A stretch of 64,000 nt of DNA from Oceanobacillus sp. Castelsardo (GCF_001659985.1 NZ_LYCS01000007.1:62001-126000); one strand, 5' to 3'; shown: positions 22,499 to 31,984, counted from the stretch's first letter. Notes: generated by a model not told the origin, from the letters alone. Translations and numbers: made by a program.

Positions 22499-22573
22499 TT
22501 ATGAAAACTAAATCTATTTTAAGAGGTTGTTCAAACCTCGATTAAATGATAGAAATCATGAATTTATTTACAT

Positions 22574-22855
22574 TTATAGAGGGATTTCGTCTGAAAAATC
22601 TTTTTCGTTACTAATCCCTTGCTTAATACTAGTACGTTTTTTTAGTGTTGAAACGGAAACTGCCGTGTAATAAACTTCATTTTTTGTTATAATAATTGAT
22701 TTCGCATTGCTTATTGGACCTATTATTTTCTTTTCCTTTTTCCAAGCTTGTATCATTTCTTCCATAATCACAGACGAAGAAATGATTTGATAATCAACAA
22801 TCGCTATTACATCTCTAGTTCGAATAACATTACCGTTTCCAATATGGATAAACAT
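22574..22855 (-). CDS. remB: RemB (YaaB), extracellular matrix regulator
   Basis: A 93-residue DUF370-family protein. In B. subtilis RemA and RemB are DNA-binding or accessory regulators of biofilm matrix genes. It begins MFIHIGNGNVIRTRDVIAI, the family N-terminus, and lies between recF and gyrB as expected. The C-terminal tail is a little longer than the 81-residue B. subtilis protein. AAGGATTTGG precedes the ATG. A repeat element separates it from recF. Confidence 0.88.
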   Translation of the reverse strand: MFIHIGNGNVIRTRDVIAIVDYQIISSSVIMEEMIQAWKKEKKIIGPISNAKSIIITKNEVYYTAVSVSTLKKRTSIKQGISNEKDFSDEIPL

Positions 22856-22867
22856 TTTTCCAAATCC

Positions 22868-22968
22868 TTTCTACGACACACAGGACGTGCTAGTACAAAC
22901 GCTTTATGGTGGGACGAGTAAACGGAGTCCCAGGACGTCGCGTTCTTAGCCTGTAAGGTCACTTCCCC
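22868..22968. repeat. Dispersed repeat between recF and remB
   Basis: Its minus strand reads CTTACAGGCTAAGAACGCGA then CGTCC and later GTACTAGCACGTC, which recurs on the plus strand at 59878-59935. The middle, with GGTGGGACGAG and GGAGTCCCA, resembles the element before ychF at about 43770. A 61-codon frame across it (22807-22992) is an artefact of the repeat. Confidence 0.75.
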
Positions 22969-22972
22969 CAGG

Positions 22973-24085
22973 TTAGATTTCGACACTACCATTACTCACA
23001 CGAAATAGTTCGGCTTTTTTCAATGTTTCGTGGTGAATCCCGTCTACACTAGTAGTGGAAACAAAGGTTTGTACTTTTCCTTGAATGGTATTTAATAAAT
23101 GTGATTGTCTATAATCATCTAATTCACTTAATACGTCATCTAGGAGTAATATGGGATATTCCCCAACTTCTTTATGAATCAATTCAATCTCAGCAAGCTT
23201 CAAAGATAACGCTGTTGTGCGTTGTTGCCCTTGTGAACCGTACGTTTGAACATCTTTCCCATTCACTAAAAAAATTAAATCATCACGATGCGGACCGATA
23301 AGTGTTGTACCCCGTTCTATCTCTTTTTCTCTTATTTCCTGAAATTTTTCAAAATAGATAGTATCTATTTTCTCCTTATTTTCATCGTCTGATACTTCTA
23401 TTGACGCACTGTACTTGATTTCTAGCTTTTCTAGCCCTCTACTAATTCCATGATGAATCGAACTAGCCCAATCCTTTAATAAATTTAGAAATATAAAACG
23501 CTTCTCTAAAATAATAGCGGCATGTTCAACTAGTTGGTGTGTTAACACTTCCAACATCGTCATATCTGTTTTTTCTCTTCGTTGCATTTGTTTTAAAAGG
23601 AAATTCCTTTGTTTTAAAATCTTTTGATATTGTCCTAGATGATAAATATAAGTAGGCTGAATTTGACCCAATTCCATATCAATAAATCTGCGCCTAATCT
23701 GTGGCGGCCCCTTGACAAGAGTTAAATCCTCAGGAGCAAACATGACGATATTCATTGCACCGATATAGTCACTTAATCTCTTTTGTTCGAGATGATTCAA
23801 TTTAGCCTTTTTTCCCTTTTTCGAAATAATAAACTCTAATGGAATGGATTGATTTCTCTTCTTTATTCTACCCTCTATTTTAGCATATTCCTTCTCCCAT
23901 TGGATAAGTTCTTTCTCATGTGAAGTACGGTGAGACTTTGTGAAAGCTAATACATAAATTGCCTCCATCAAATTGGTTTTACCTTGGGCGTTTTCTCCGA
24001 TGATGACATTTACTTTGTCATCAAATTCAATCGATTGACTCTCGTAATTCCGATAATTTCTTAACTCTAGCCTTTCTATGTGCAT
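22973..24085 (-). CDS. recF: DNA repair and recombination ATPase RecF
   Basis: SMC-like ATPase that loads RecA at gaps with RecO and RecR. Walker A GENAQGKT is at residues 30-37. The family segment [13 protein letters not shown], the signature YGSQGQQRT and the Walker B block [11 protein letters not shown] follow in order. Its 370 residues equal the B. subtilis length. It begins six bases after the yaaA stop, so the two are one transcript. Confidence 0.97.
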   Translation of the reverse strand: MHIERLELRNYRNYESQSIEFDDKVNVIIGENAQGKTNLMEAIYVLAFTKSHRTSHEKELIQWEKEYAKIEGRIKKRNQSIPLEFIISKKGKKAKLNHLEQKRLSDYIGAMNIVMFAPEDLTLVKGPPQIRRRFIDMELGQIQPTYIYHLGQYQKILKQRNFLLKQMQRREKTDMTMLEVLTHQLVEHAAIILEKRFIFLNLLKDWASSIHHGISRGLEKLEIKYSASIEVSDDENKEKIDTIYFEKFQEIREKEIERGTTLIGPHRDDLIFLVNGKDVQTYGSQGQQRTTALSLKLAEIELIHKEVGEYPILLLDDVLSELDDYRQSHLLNTIQGKVQTFVSTTSVDGIHHETLKKAELFRVSNGSVEI

Positions 24086-24091
24086 AATGAA

Positions 24092-24325
24092 TTAGGCCTC
24101 ATTTTTTACAATATAAGAACCGTGCTCTTCTATTTCTATGACATCATTAGGATATAGCTTTCTTCCACGTCGATGTTCTTTCTCATTGTTAACCATTACA
24201 CCAACATCTTGTAAGTAAGCTTTAACCATTCCACCCGAATCAAAAATGTTTAGAAGTTTAATGAATTGTCCTAATGTAATATAATCCGTGCTAATCTTTA
24301 CTTCTTCATGCAAGTTTCTCACCAC
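24092..24325 (-). CDS. yaaA: S4-domain RNA-binding protein YaaA (RlbA)
   Basis: A 77-residue S4-like RNA-binding protein always found between dnaN and recF. Recognised by ITLGQFIKLL, GGMVKAYL, VMVNNEKEHRRGRKLY and DVIEIE. In B. subtilis it is linked to ribosome assembly. The start is uncertain: GTG at 24325 or the TTG at 24316 could be used, and the ribosome-binding sequence GTGGTGAG fits neither perfectly. It is separated from dnaN by a 424-base gap with a repeat and terminators. Confidence 0.9.
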   Translation of the reverse strand: MVRNLHEEVKISTDYITLGQFIKLLNIFDSGGMVKAYLQDVGVMVNNEKEHRRGRKLYPNDVIEIEEHGSYIVKNEA

Positions 24326-24339
24326 AATCTGTTTTAGTA

Positions 24340-24497
24340 TTTTTAAAGGTGTTCAAAAATTCCGGTGAAAATGACGCTTCGCATTTCTTCGTTGGCTTGC
24401 TTTTCCGTTCCTCACGTATTAATTGCATACGTTGCGATACTCAAAGCTACGCCGCCTTGAACTGCTCGGTCCTTTTCATCCTCCTTTTTGAACACGC
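24340..24497. repeat. About 145-bp dispersed element, copy 1 (GTTCAAAAA family)
   Basis: Runs from GTTCAAAAATTCCGGTGAAA to TCCTCCTTTTTGAACAC. Its reverse complement matches 33886-34030 over almost the full length, including ACCGAGCAGTTC and ACGTGAGGAACGGAAAAGC. It lies upstream of yaaA, between two core genes. A shortened copy is at 48034 and a remnant at 56781. Confidence 0.9.
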
Positions 24498-24656
24498 ACT
24501 TTTATGTCTATTAACCTTCTTATCCTTCTAAAACTTTTATATACCTATTTTACTAAAGTTTTTGCATTTAGGGAAGGTAAACCCCTAGAAAATAAAATAA
24601 AACGCTTAAAAAGGCATATATTTGATTTTTAGCATAGCGTTTTATTTAAAGAATAG

Positions 24657-24697
24657 AAAAAAGGAAATTAGTATAAACCAATTTCCTTTTTGTTTAA
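24657..24697 (-). terminator. Terminator after dnaN
   Basis: AAAGGAAATT pairs with AATTTCCTTT around a ten-base loop; the minus strand ends in a T run. A second, looser hairpin with arms AAAACGCT and AGCGTTTT lies at 24598-24645, also T-rich. Together they close the dnaA-dnaN transcript before yaaA. Confidence 0.8.
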
Positions 24698-24749
24698 GAT
24701 AGTTGAAAAAGTATGAAATCCTTATGCTAAAAGGGCGCTTCAGCTTTTC

Positions 24750-25886
24750 TTAGTACGTTCTTACCGGTAAGATCAATTGTAAAATAGAATCATCATTTAC
24801 AGGACGGATAACAAATGGTCTCATTGCACCAGTAAATGCGATTGATACTTCATCGTATTCAATTGCTTTTAAAGCATCAATCATATATTTAGAGCTGAAA
24901 GAGATCTTTAATTCTTCTCCTTCCATTTGTTGAACCCCAATATCTTCCGTTACATTCCCGATTTCCGGTGAGTTACTACTAATTTCAATTAACTGTGACT
25001 CTAGCGTAGTTAATCGTACCACATTATTACGTTCTTCTTTTGCTAGTAAGGAAGCACGATCAATCGTACTTAAAAGTTCCTTTGTTTTAACTTGAATTTG
25101 AGTTTTATATTGATCTGGAATGAGACGTGACGTTTCTGGATAATTTCCATCTAGTAAACGAGATAGGAAATTTAAATATTTCGTACGGAACAATATTTGG
25201 TTATTCGTAACACTTATTTCAACCGTTTCTTCTGAGTCAGCTAATATTTTATTTAATTCGTTCAGACTCTTTCCAGGTACTACAATATTTTTAAATTCAA
25301 GATTTGTATTAGAAATAGGCACTTCTCTTGAAGCTAAGCGGTGACTATCTGTTGCGATAAACTTTAACACATTATTGCCTAAATTTAGATTAACCCCTGT
25401 TAGAATTGGACGTGTTTCCATCGTAGAAACAGCAAATACGGTTTGTTTAATCATACTTTTTAATAAATCTATTGGTATTTCAAAACTATCGTCTGTTTGA
25501 ATTTTTGGTAGTTGTGGATATTCATCCGCATCTTGTCCATTTAGAATAAACTCTGCTTTACCAGAGCGAATCGTTACTTTTAAACTGGAATCAGATTCAA
25601 TTTCAACTGTTTTCTCAGGTAACTTACGTACAATATCTGGAAAATATTTAGCTTGCAGAACAATACTTCCTTCTTCGATTTGTTCCACATTCACATTCCC
25701 ATCTTCTTCTCGTGGAATATAAGATTCAATAGAAACATCTGAATCACTACCAGTTAACGTAATTCCATGTTCTTTAGCCTCTATCTTAATCCCTGTCAAA
25801 ATAGGAATAACTGGTCGTGATGATACAGCCTTCATTACATTTTGAACACTAGAAATCAATTGTTCTCTTTGAATGATAAATTTCAT
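24750..25886 (-). CDS. dnaN: DNA polymerase III beta subunit (sliding clamp)
   Basis: Forms the ring that holds polymerase III on DNA. Its 378 residues are the family length and show the three repeated clamp domains; recognisable pieces are MKFIIQREQLISSVQNVMKAV, EYPQLP, VSTMETRPILTGV, ATDSHRLA and the ending ILQLILPVRTY. AGGAGGATTTTT precedes the ATG. It lies downstream of dnaA with the unwinding region between them. Confidence 0.98.
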   Translation of the reverse strand: MKFIIQREQLISSVQNVMKAVSSRPVIPILTGIKIEAKEHGITLTGSDSDVSIESYIPREEDGNVNVEQIEEGSIVLQAKYFPDIVRKLPEKTVEIESDSSLKVTIRSGKAEFILNGQDADEYPQLPKIQTDDSFEIPIDLLKSMIKQTVFAVSTMETRPILTGVNLNLGNNVLKFIATDSHRLASREVPISNTNLEFKNIVVPGKSLNELNKILADSEETVEISVTNNQILFRTKYLNFLSRLLDGNYPETSRLIPDQYKTQIQVKTKELLSTIDRASLLAKEERNNVVRLTTLESQLIEISSNSPEIGNVTEDIGVQQMEGEELKISFSSKYMIDALKAIEYDEVSIAFTGAMRPFVIRPVNDDSILQLILPVRTY

Positions 25887-25929
25887 AAAAATCCTCCTAG
25901 TTGGAAGTTCTATTTATATTATTTATTTA

Positions 25930-26068
25930 TAAAAATATAATAATAATAGTAATAATACCTGTGATTATGTGGATAAGCATGATTTGCCGTTTAAGGACTA
26001 AGTTTTCCACATGTGGATATAATGTTTATAATCAAGACATTCCATTCACAATATTCACATGTGGATTA
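25930..26068. other. oriC unwinding region between dnaA and dnaN
   Basis: DnaA boxes are visible at 25968-25976 (TGTGGATAA, perfect), 26003-26011 (TTTTCCACA), 26012-26020 (TGTGGATAT) and 26060-26068 (TGTGGATTA). Next to the first box, after a short CCTG stretch, is a run of three-base steps (ATAATAATAATAGTAATAAT, 25939-25958) that fits the DnaA-trio element described in B. subtilis, then the AT-rich stretch up to dnaN. The order box, trio, AT-rich region matches the B. subtilis unwinding element. Confidence 0.85.
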
Positions 26069-26077
26069 GTAGTATTA

Positions 26078-27418
26078 TCATAATGGTGATTTAATAGTTT
26101 CTTTAAGATCTTCAATATCTCGATTAAAATCTGTATCTTTTTCTAGTAATTTAGATATTTTTTCATGAGCATGTATAACTGTTGTATGATCACGTCCTCC
26201 AAATTCCTCTCCAATTTTAGGTAATGAGAAGTCTGTCATTTCACGTGATAAATACATCGCTATTTGTCTAGGAAAGGCAATGGATTTCGTCCTTTTCTTT
26301 GCTGCAAAGTCCTCTAATTTAACATTATATTTTTCCCCAACTGCTTCTTGAATTCCAAGAATCGTTACTACTTTTGGTTTATTGGAAGGAATAATATCTT
26401 TTAATGCATCCGCTGCAAGGGAAGCATCAATGTCTTTATTTACTAGAGAAGAATATGCTACAACTCTTATTAGCGCCCCTTCTAATTCACGAATATTTGT
26501 ATCGATTTGATTGGCAATATAAAGCATAACTTCATTAGGAATATCAAGTCCGTCCGCTTTAGCTTTTTTATTTAAAATAGCAATTCTTGTTTCTAGATCA
26601 GGGGGGGTAATATCGGTAATTAAGCCCCATTCAAATCGTGAGCGTAAACGATCTTCTAATGTAGGAATTTCTTTAGGTGGACGGTCACTAGAAATAATAA
26701 TTTGTTTACTTTCCTCATGTAATGTATTGAATGTATGGAAAAATTCTTCCTGAGTTGATTCTTTTCCAGCTATAAATTGAATATCATCTATTAATAGAAC
26801 ATCAACGTTTCGATATTTATTTCGAAAATTAGTCGTTTTATTGTCCATAATCCCATCAATAAATTCATTCGTAAACTTTTCAGACGTAATATACACTACT
26901 TTAGCTTTGGGATTGTGTTCTAATACATAATGGCCAATCGCGTGCATTAAGTGGGTTTTTCCTAATCCCACCCCCCCATAAATAAAAAGAGGGTTATACG
27001 CCTTGGCTGGAGCTTCTGCAACAGCTAAAGATGCTGCGTGAGCAAATCTATTGCCGGCACCGATAACAAAAGTGTCAAACGTATACTTTGGATTTAACAT
27101 TGTTTTTGGAAAATCATTTGCTGTACCTTTTGCCTTAGGGACAGGTTTTAATTCTTCTACTACTGGGGTTATATCCGGAATAATAAATTTCGTTTTTAGG
27201 CGTGATCCAGTTATTTCACCAATAATGTCAGAAATTAAATCAGTGTATTGGTTTTCTAGCCAATCCCTAGCAAATTCATTTGGAGCAGATACAACTAACG
27301 TATCTTTTTCTAGTGCTTCAGCTTTTGTATTTTTAAGCCATGTATCGAAACTAGGCTTACTAATCTTTTCTTCAATTTTCTCTAAAGTAGCAACCCAAAG
27401 CTCCTCAATATTTTCCAA
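26078..27418 (-). CDS. dnaA: Chromosomal replication initiator DnaA
   Basis: Binds DnaA boxes and melts the origin. Domain I covers about the first 80 residues. The AAA+ core has Walker [10 protein letters not shown] and Walker [10 protein letters not shown]. Domain IV ends with the DnaA signature [15 protein letters not shown]. The frame opens at a GTG (27430), but that codon overlaps the ribosome-binding sequence AAGGAG; the TTG at 27418 gives an N-terminus aligned with the 446-residue B. subtilis protein, so I prefer it. DnaA-box arrays on both sides suggest autoregulation. Confidence 0.97.
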   Translation of the reverse strand: MENIEELWVATLEKIEEKISKPSFDTWLKNTKAEALEKDTLVVSAPNEFARDWLENQYTDLISDIIGEITGSRLKTKFIIPDITPVVEELKPVPKAKGTANDFPKTMLNPKYTFDTFVIGAGNRFAHAASLAVAEAPAKAYNPLFIYGGVGLGKTHLMHAIGHYVLEHNPKAKVVYITSEKFTNEFIDGIMDNKTTNFRNKYRNVDVLLIDDIQFIAGKESTQEEFFHTFNTLHEESKQIIISSDRPPKEIPTLEDRLRSRFEWGLITDITPPDLETRIAILNKKAKADGLDIPNEVMLYIANQIDTNIRELEGALIRVVAYSSLVNKDIDASLAADALKDIIPSNKPKVVTILGIQEAVGEKYNVKLEDFAAKKRTKSIAFPRQIAMYLSREMTDFSLPKIGEEFGGRDHTTVIHAHEKISKLLEKDTDFNRDIEDLKETIKSPL

Positions 27419-27439
27419 TACGGATTTCACTCCTTTTTA

Positions 27440-27870
27440 GAGATACTCGCATTCGCTCGTCTTTTGGCGAATGTGTTCGCTTATCTTATAAGAATAAGAA
27501 AGTATAAAAAAATTTCGCTTATTTTAACTTGTCTCAAGGAAGGCCACGTCGGGCTCCAGCGCCCAGCAACTAGCAGATCTTTTTGGTGGGGCAAGCGTTA
27601 GCGCAGTCCCAAACTTCACACTCCTTCACTACGATAAGTCAACATCGACTTAAAGTACTAAAGGAAGGCCGACTAAGTACGGCCTTTGCGGCCAACGTCG
27701 GCATATCCCTTTGAAGGGGCATGTTTCCTTTATCTCATTGCGGAGTGCTCCAGTTTGTACGTTGCTAAACGGGCGCTTGCGCCTTTGTTCTACTTGGGAC
27801 GTTAAAATTTTAGCTGTATCTGAACCGCTACTTGCTAAATTTTATACCTTCCTAACGTGCAAAAAATGAC
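27440..27870. repeat. Mosaic of dispersed repeats between dnaA and the oriC box array
   Basis: No gene lies here. The stretch carries pieces that recur elsewhere in the window: GGCGAATGTG-type ends (27450), AAGGAAGGCCACGTCGG with GCTCCAGCGCCCAGC (27536-27570, the GGCGCTGGA...ACGTGG family), GCAGATCTTTTTGGTGGGGC (27573, as before ychF), and the GGGACGTTAAAATTTTAGC palindrome (27798-27860). An inner palindrome GGCCGACTAAG to CGTCGGC with GGCCTTTGCGGCC lies near 27667-27705. Confidence 0.65.
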
Positions 27871-27954
27871 AGAAAAAGCATCCCTCATTTCATACCGAAT
27901 GATGGAAAAGGCATGCTGAATATAAAATATAGGATGGTTTTTATAGAATCCGTC

Positions 27955-28348
27955 TGTGGATAGTTAAATTATGAGTATAATAAGGTTAGATAAGGTTATA
28001 TACGTTATCCACATAAATGTTTATAAAGTTGTTATAGTAGGTGTTAATAAATATCCACAGCTTATTCACAGTTTGTGGATAAATTATTTATCGATTATTT
28101 TTTCCACAAGTGAAAACATAAATATGATACCAAAAAAAACCTATGTGTGCAATGCTTTTTAGATACTTATCCACAAAGACTACTGCTTGTGCAAAATAAC
28201 TATCCACACTACTATATTTTGTTATTTACCTGTCGATAATTGTTGTGGATAGAAAAAAGTTGTCGATTTTTTGTTAAGATGGGGTTGTGGATAATAAAAA
28301 GTGAGGGAAATTTGGATAGTGAAAAAGTGTTTTGGGAAAAGTGGATAA
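27955..28348. other. oriC DnaA-box array between dnaA and rpmH
   Basis: About ten matches to TTATCCACA in either strand: 27955 (TGTGGATAG), 28005 (perfect), 28051 (ATATCCACA), 28062 (TTATTCACA), 28074 (TGTGGATAA, perfect), 28100 (TTTTCCACA), 28167 (perfect), 28200 (CTATCCACA), 28244 (TGTGGATAG), 28286 (perfect) and 28340 (AGTGGATAA). This corresponds to the incA/incB side of the bipartite Bacillus origin. No protein gene is supported here. Confidence 0.93.
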
Positions 28349-28434
28349 AATAGAATGAGGTGGATCTGAAATAGTGGATTCATTTTGTGTAGTAGGAAAA
28401 AATACTACTTTGAGAAGAAGATTAAAAAATAGAT

Positions 28435-28464
28435 TTGACAAATTACCTAGATATTACGTATAAT
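28435..28464 (+). promoter_or_regulatory. Promoter of rpmH
   Basis: Consensus TTGACA (28435) and TATAAT (28459) with an 18-base spacer, about 75 bases before the rpmH start and just after the DnaA-box array. Confidence 0.8.
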
Positions 28465-28541
28465 TACAAAGACTGTCTGGTAGATAAGTTATTAAAATTA
28501 ACTTTAGATATGAAGTTTTCCCTTAGGGAGGTGCAAGATAA

Positions 28542-28675
<134 letters not shown>

Positions 28676-28676
<1 letters not shown>

Positions 28677-28703
28677 GCCACTGTTGACTCAGTGGTCTTT
28701 TTC
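28676..28703 (+). terminator. Terminator after rpmH
   Basis: GGCCACTG and CAGTGGTC form a hairpin with a six-base loop followed by TTTTTCT, right after the stop codon. Confidence 0.85.
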
Positions 28704-28711
28704 TGCAAATT

Positions 28712-28765
28712 GGAAAGTATAACGAAGGCATTCGCCTAATTTAATAGCGAATGCCAAGTTTTTTA
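28712..28765. repeat. GGCATTCGCC-family element between rpmH and rnpA
   Basis: AAGGCATTCGCC, then TAGCGAATGCCAAGTTTT, an inverted repeat shared with elements at about 36950, 40015, 43225 and 43700. It widens the rpmH-rnpA gap to about 180 bases. Confidence 0.8.
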
Positions 28766-28857
28766 AATATATGGTTACATAATGAAAGATTGTACATATT
28801 TTTGATTGGTATCTAAAACAATAAGACAAGCTTGTAAGTGTTAGATAGGTGGTATGA

Positions 28858-29199
28858 ATGAAAAAAAGATTTCGTATTAAAAATAACGAGGAATTCCAGT
28901 TTGTGTTTAAAAAAGGTAAATCTTTTGCTAACCGACAGCTTGTTATATATTACATAGAAAAACCTGAACAGAATCACTTCCGTGTAGGACTTTCTGTAGG
29001 TAAAAAAATAGGTAATGCTGTGACACGTAATAGAATTAAAAGATATTTGCGTCAAGCCTTTCAGGAATTGGAACAACAAATTAGATACCCACATGATATT
29101 GTAATAATTGCTAGGAATCAGACGAAAAATATGGGTTACGAAGAAGTGAAAAAAAGCCTAACTCATCTTTTATTTAAAGAACGTTTATTAAAAAGGTAA
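28858..29199 (+). CDS. rnpA: Ribonuclease P protein component
   Basis: Basic protein subunit of RNase P that helps the RNA subunit mature tRNA 5' ends. The RNR signature is present in [17 protein letters not shown]. Its 113 residues are normal for the family. TAGGTGGTATGA serves the ATG. It precedes spoIIIJ and jag as in all Bacilli. Confidence 0.97.
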   Translation: MKKRFRIKNNEEFQFVFKKGKSFANRQLVIYYIEKPEQNHFRVGLSVGKKIGNAVTRNRIKRYLRQAFQELEQQIRYPHDIVIIARNQTKNMGYEEVKKSLTHLLFKERLLKR

Positions 29200-29288
29200 A
29201 ATTTCCAGCTTAAAATAGAAAGTTATGTCTTTTTAATATAAAATATCAAGTAGTATGTAACCGTGTTTTTGGCAGAGGAGGAAAAAAA

Positions 29289-30068
29289 GTGCGCAAGAAG
29301 TATTTATTACTTCTGGCCTTTATTGGATTGATCGTATTACTTTCCGGCTGTACGGAATATGATCAACCGATAACGTCAGAAAGTGAAGGACTATGGAATG
29401 AGATTATTGTTTATCCACTTTCATGGGTAATTATAAAAATAGCTCAACTATTTAATAATAGTTATGGACTTTCTATTATTATTGTTACTGTTTTCCTTAG
29501 ACTTTTGATATTGCCTTTAAGTGTAAAGCAAATCAAAAGTTCAAGAGCAATGCAGGAAGTTCAACCTAAATTACAGGAAATTCAGAAAAAATATAGCTCT
29601 AAGGATGCGAATACACAACAAAAACTTCAACAGGAAACAATGAAGTTGATGCAAGAGCATAATGTAAATCCGCTTGCAGGTTGTTTACCAATTATCGTTC
29701 AGATGCCGATCTTAATTGGTATGTATCATGCAATTGTTCGTACTTCTGAAATAAGTAATTACAGCTTTTTATGGTTTGAACTGGGATCACCAGATTATAT
29801 TTTGCCATTTATAACAGGTATCTTTACCTTTTTCCAATCGAAGTTAATGATGTCAACGAATACATCTGCAAACTCTAACCCACAAGTTGCAATGCAGATG
29901 AAAATGATGCTATATGTCATGCCAATTATGATTACGGTTATGGCATTCATGTTCCCGGCTGCATTAGCATTATATTGGGCGACTGGTAATATCTTTATGA
30001 TTTTCCAAACTATTCTTATCAATAAACCATTGATGAGTAACAATGATAGTGGAGGAGTTAAAAAGTGA
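29289..30068 (+). CDS. spoIIIJ: Membrane protein insertase YidC1 (SpoIIIJ)
   Basis: Inserts membrane proteins with or without SecYEG; the SpoIIIJ version is also needed for sigma-G activation in the forespore. It is a lipoprotein: signal sequence then LLSGC with Cys21. Five hydrophobic segments follow, with the conserved PLSVKQIKSSRAMQEVQPKLQ cytoplasmic loop. AGAGGAGGAAA precedes the GTG start. Its stop overlaps the jag start by four bases. Confidence 0.95.
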   Translation: MRKKYLLLLAFIGLIVLLSGCTEYDQPITSESEGLWNEIIVYPLSWVIIKIAQLFNNSYGLSIIIVTVFLRLLILPLSVKQIKSSRAMQEVQPKLQEIQKKYSSKDANTQQKLQQETMKLMQEHNVNPLAGCLPIIVQMPILIGMYHAIVRTSEISNYSFLWFELGSPDYILPFITGIFTFFQSKLMMSTNTSANSNPQVAMQMKMMLYVMPIMITVMAFMFPAALALYWATGNIFMIFQTILINKPLMSNNDSGGVKK

Positions 30069-30682
30069 AAGAAATAACTGCTAGTGGACAAACGGTTGAA
30101 GAAGCGGTCCAATCAGCTTTAGAGCAGTTAAACACCACGAAAGACCAGGTGGAAATTACCATCATTGATGAAGGCAAGAAGGGAATATTGGGTATTTTTG
30201 GCGCAAAACCTGCTATTGTAAAAGTGGAAATGTTACCTAGTCCAATTGAAGAGGCTGAAAATTATATTAAACAATGGACAACGAACATGAATCTAGATGT
30301 TGACATCCATACAACAGTAGATGGGAAACATGTCACATTCGAGTTAAATGGGGAAAACATTGCCATTATTATTGGAAAACGAGGTCAAACCTTAAATGCC
30401 CTTCAATATTTAGTTCGTCTTGTCATTAATAAACATAGTAAAATATATTATACTGTGACATTAGATGCGGAAGGCTATCGGGAAAGAAGAAGGGAAACGT
30501 TAGAATCCTTAGCTTCAAGAACGGCAAATAAAGTGATTCGCACCAAATCAAAAGTGGCCCTAGAGCCAATGCCAGCTTTTGAGCGGAAGATAATCCATAG
30601 TGTACTACAAAATATCCCTGAAGTTTCCACTTATTCCGATGGACAAGAGCCACATCGACACATTGTAATTAAACCATCTTAA
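30065..30682 (+). CDS. jag: RNA-binding protein Jag (KhpB)
   Basis: Three domains in order: Jag_N (residues 1-50, ASGQTVEEAV and KGILGIFG), a KH domain with the GKRGQTLNALQYL loop, and an R3H domain near the end. It binds RNA, often with KhpA, and affects cell elongation and division in Gram-positives. It starts with GTG overlapping the spoIIIJ stop, so the two are translationally coupled. Confidence 0.95.
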   Translation: MKEITASGQTVEEAVQSALEQLNTTKDQVEITIIDEGKKGILGIFGAKPAIVKVEMLPSPIEEAENYIKQWTTNMNLDVDIHTTVDGKHVTFELNGENIAIIIGKRGQTLNALQYLVRLVINKHSKIYYTVTLDAEGYRERRRETLESLASRTANKVIRTKSKVALEPMPAFERKIIHSVLQNIPEVSTYSDGQEPHRHIVIKPS

Positions 30683-30688
30683 GATTAA

Positions 30689-30718
30689 AACCTTGGAGGC
30701 CCTCCAAGGTTTTTTTTG
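30689..30718 (+). terminator. Terminator after jag
   Basis: CCTTGGAGG pairs with CCTCCAAGG and is followed by eight T residues. Confidence 0.92.
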
Positions 30719-30833
30719 TTTAAAAAATGAAAAATAGCATAAATTAATATCAAATTCCTTTTTCGATTATGAATGCATATGCGAGATAAATCGAATACTA
30801 TGCATAATGACTAATGGAAAAAGGGGTTTTTTT

Positions 30834-31112
30834 ATGGAGCAGTATACAGGAGAAATATTTAGTGGGGAATTCCCAGAGGGAAGTAATAATTTTTATTTAA
30901 CACAAGTGAAAAGTATGGAAACAGGTTCTGAATTGTCATTAACTCAACTTATTCAATTACGTGAATACTTGGCAAAACATCAAGACAACTTCATGCTTAC
31001 AGTTAATGATCAAATACCTGTCATGTTAGAACAAGAGGAAATGGATTTATTATTAGATGACCTCTCTAACATTTTAAATACAATAGAATTTGGAGGGACT
31101 GGACATGCCTAA
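30834..31112 (+). CDS. Uncharacterised small protein
   Basis: A 92-residue acidic, soluble protein with no family I recognise. It starts at the ATG at 30834, seven bases after AAGGGG; an upstream GTG-less frame to 30807 has no ribosome-binding site. Its last eight bases overlap the next gene, and a SASP gene follows, so a sporulation or late stationary-phase role is likely from context only. The trio lies between jag and mnmE, which are adjacent in B. subtilis. Confidence 0.7.
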   Translation: MEQYTGEIFSGEFPEGSNNFYLTQVKSMETGSELSLTQLIQLREYLAKHQDNFMLTVNDQIPVMLEQEEMDLLLDDLSNILNTIEFGGTGHA

Positions 31113-31287
31113 AAGGAATAAAACAAAATCAGTAGGAGATAAGACATATCAACATTCGGACTACTATCGTAATGAACAGACTTCAAAAGGGATGGCAGAA
31201 ACCCATGAACAAGTTTCCGATGCCTATATGGAAGGGACAATTGGAGAGGGCGCAAATAGTCTGGACGAAAAGCTACCACGAGAGTAA
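31105..31287 (+). CDS. DUF4025 (YozQ-like) small protein
   Basis: A 60-residue, charged, probably unstructured protein. The pattern KSVGDKTYQHSDYYRNEQ, then MAETHEQVSDAYMEGTI, matches my memory of the DUF4025/YozQ family of Bacillaceae, whose function is unknown. GGAGGG lies seven bases before the ATG at 31105, inside the end of the preceding gene. It is probably coupled to that gene. Confidence 0.75.
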   Translation: MPKRNKTKSVGDKTYQHSDYYRNEQTSKGMAETHEQVSDAYMEGTIGEGANSLDEKLPRE

Positions 31288-31312
31288 CTTTTAAGAGAAA
31301 AAGGAGAAGAAA

Positions 31313-31561
31313 ATGGCAAATCGAAATAAAATTCTTATCCCCGAAGCCCGAAAAGGCCTTGATCAATTAAAAGCAAAAGTAACAAATGCGAATAACCCTA
31401 ATCAAGCTAAATACGAGGTTGCTAAAGAACACGGTATCCCGCTAAGTAAAGGGTATAACGGAAATATAAAAGCTAAAGATGCAGGAAAGATTGGCGGAAA
31501 TATCGGTGGAAATATGGTTAAAGAAATGATTCAAATGGCAAAAAATGAATTAAATAAATGA
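31313..31561 (+). CDS. Alpha/beta-type small acid-soluble spore protein
   Basis: An 82-residue SASP that coats and protects spore DNA and is later degraded for amino acids. The GPR protease recognition region is seen as YEVAKEHGIPLS, and the second conserved block GGNMVKEMIQMAK ends the protein. AAAAGGAGAAG precedes the ATG. A terminator follows directly. Expected sigma-G control could not be shown because no clear -10/-35 pair was identified. Confidence 0.9.
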   Translation: MANRNKILIPEARKGLDQLKAKVTNANNPNQAKYEVAKEHGIPLSKGYNGNIKAKDAGKIGGNIGGNMVKEMIQMAKNELNK

Positions 31562-31565
31562 GATT

Positions 31566-31598
31566 AAAGCTCTGCAAAACAATTGCAGAGCTTATTTC
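31566..31598 (+). terminator. Terminator after the SASP gene
   Basis: AAGCTCTGC and GCAGAGCTT form a nine-base stem followed by ATTTCT. Confidence 0.85.
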
Positions 31599-31643
31599 TA
31601 TGGGATGATAACATTGTATTGTTTTTTGCAACTCATGAGGTAA

Positions 31644-31955
31644 TGAGTACCGGAAAGGATGGAAATAATCATCGTTGCGCAACTCATAGGGGTAATGAGT
31701 GCCGGAAAGGATGGAAATAATCATCGTTGCGCAACTCATAGGGGTAATGAGTGCCGGAAAGGATGGAAATAATCATCGTTGCGCAACTCATAGGGGTAAT
31801 GAGTACCGGAAAGGATGGAAATAATCGCGGTTGCGCAACTCATAGGGGTAATGAGTACCGGAATGAATGGAAATAATCACCGTTTGCGCAACCCAGGGAT
31901 GCGATGAATGCATAAATACATGGAAAGAATCATCACTATAGCAACTCACCACTAT
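31644..31955. repeat. Second 52-bp tandem array, five units plus a degenerate sixth
   Basis: Units start with TGAGTRCCGGAA at 31644, 31696, 31748, 31800 and 31852, again exactly 52 bases apart, then a decayed copy to about 31955. The core is GGATGGAAATAATCATCGTT. Junctions carry ACTCAT-N7-ATGAGT as in the array at 1399, although the unit bodies differ. The stretch 31599-32492 holds no intact gene. Confidence 0.95.
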
Positions 31956-31984
31956 TTAATTTTCTATTTCCTCTAGTTCTAAGT

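Noticed and set aside
22807-22992. 61-codon frame between remB and recF
   Set aside because: It overlaps recF and a dispersed repeat, and has no ribosome-binding site.
31644-31955. CRISPR array
   Set aside because: Same reason: contiguous tandem units without spacers.
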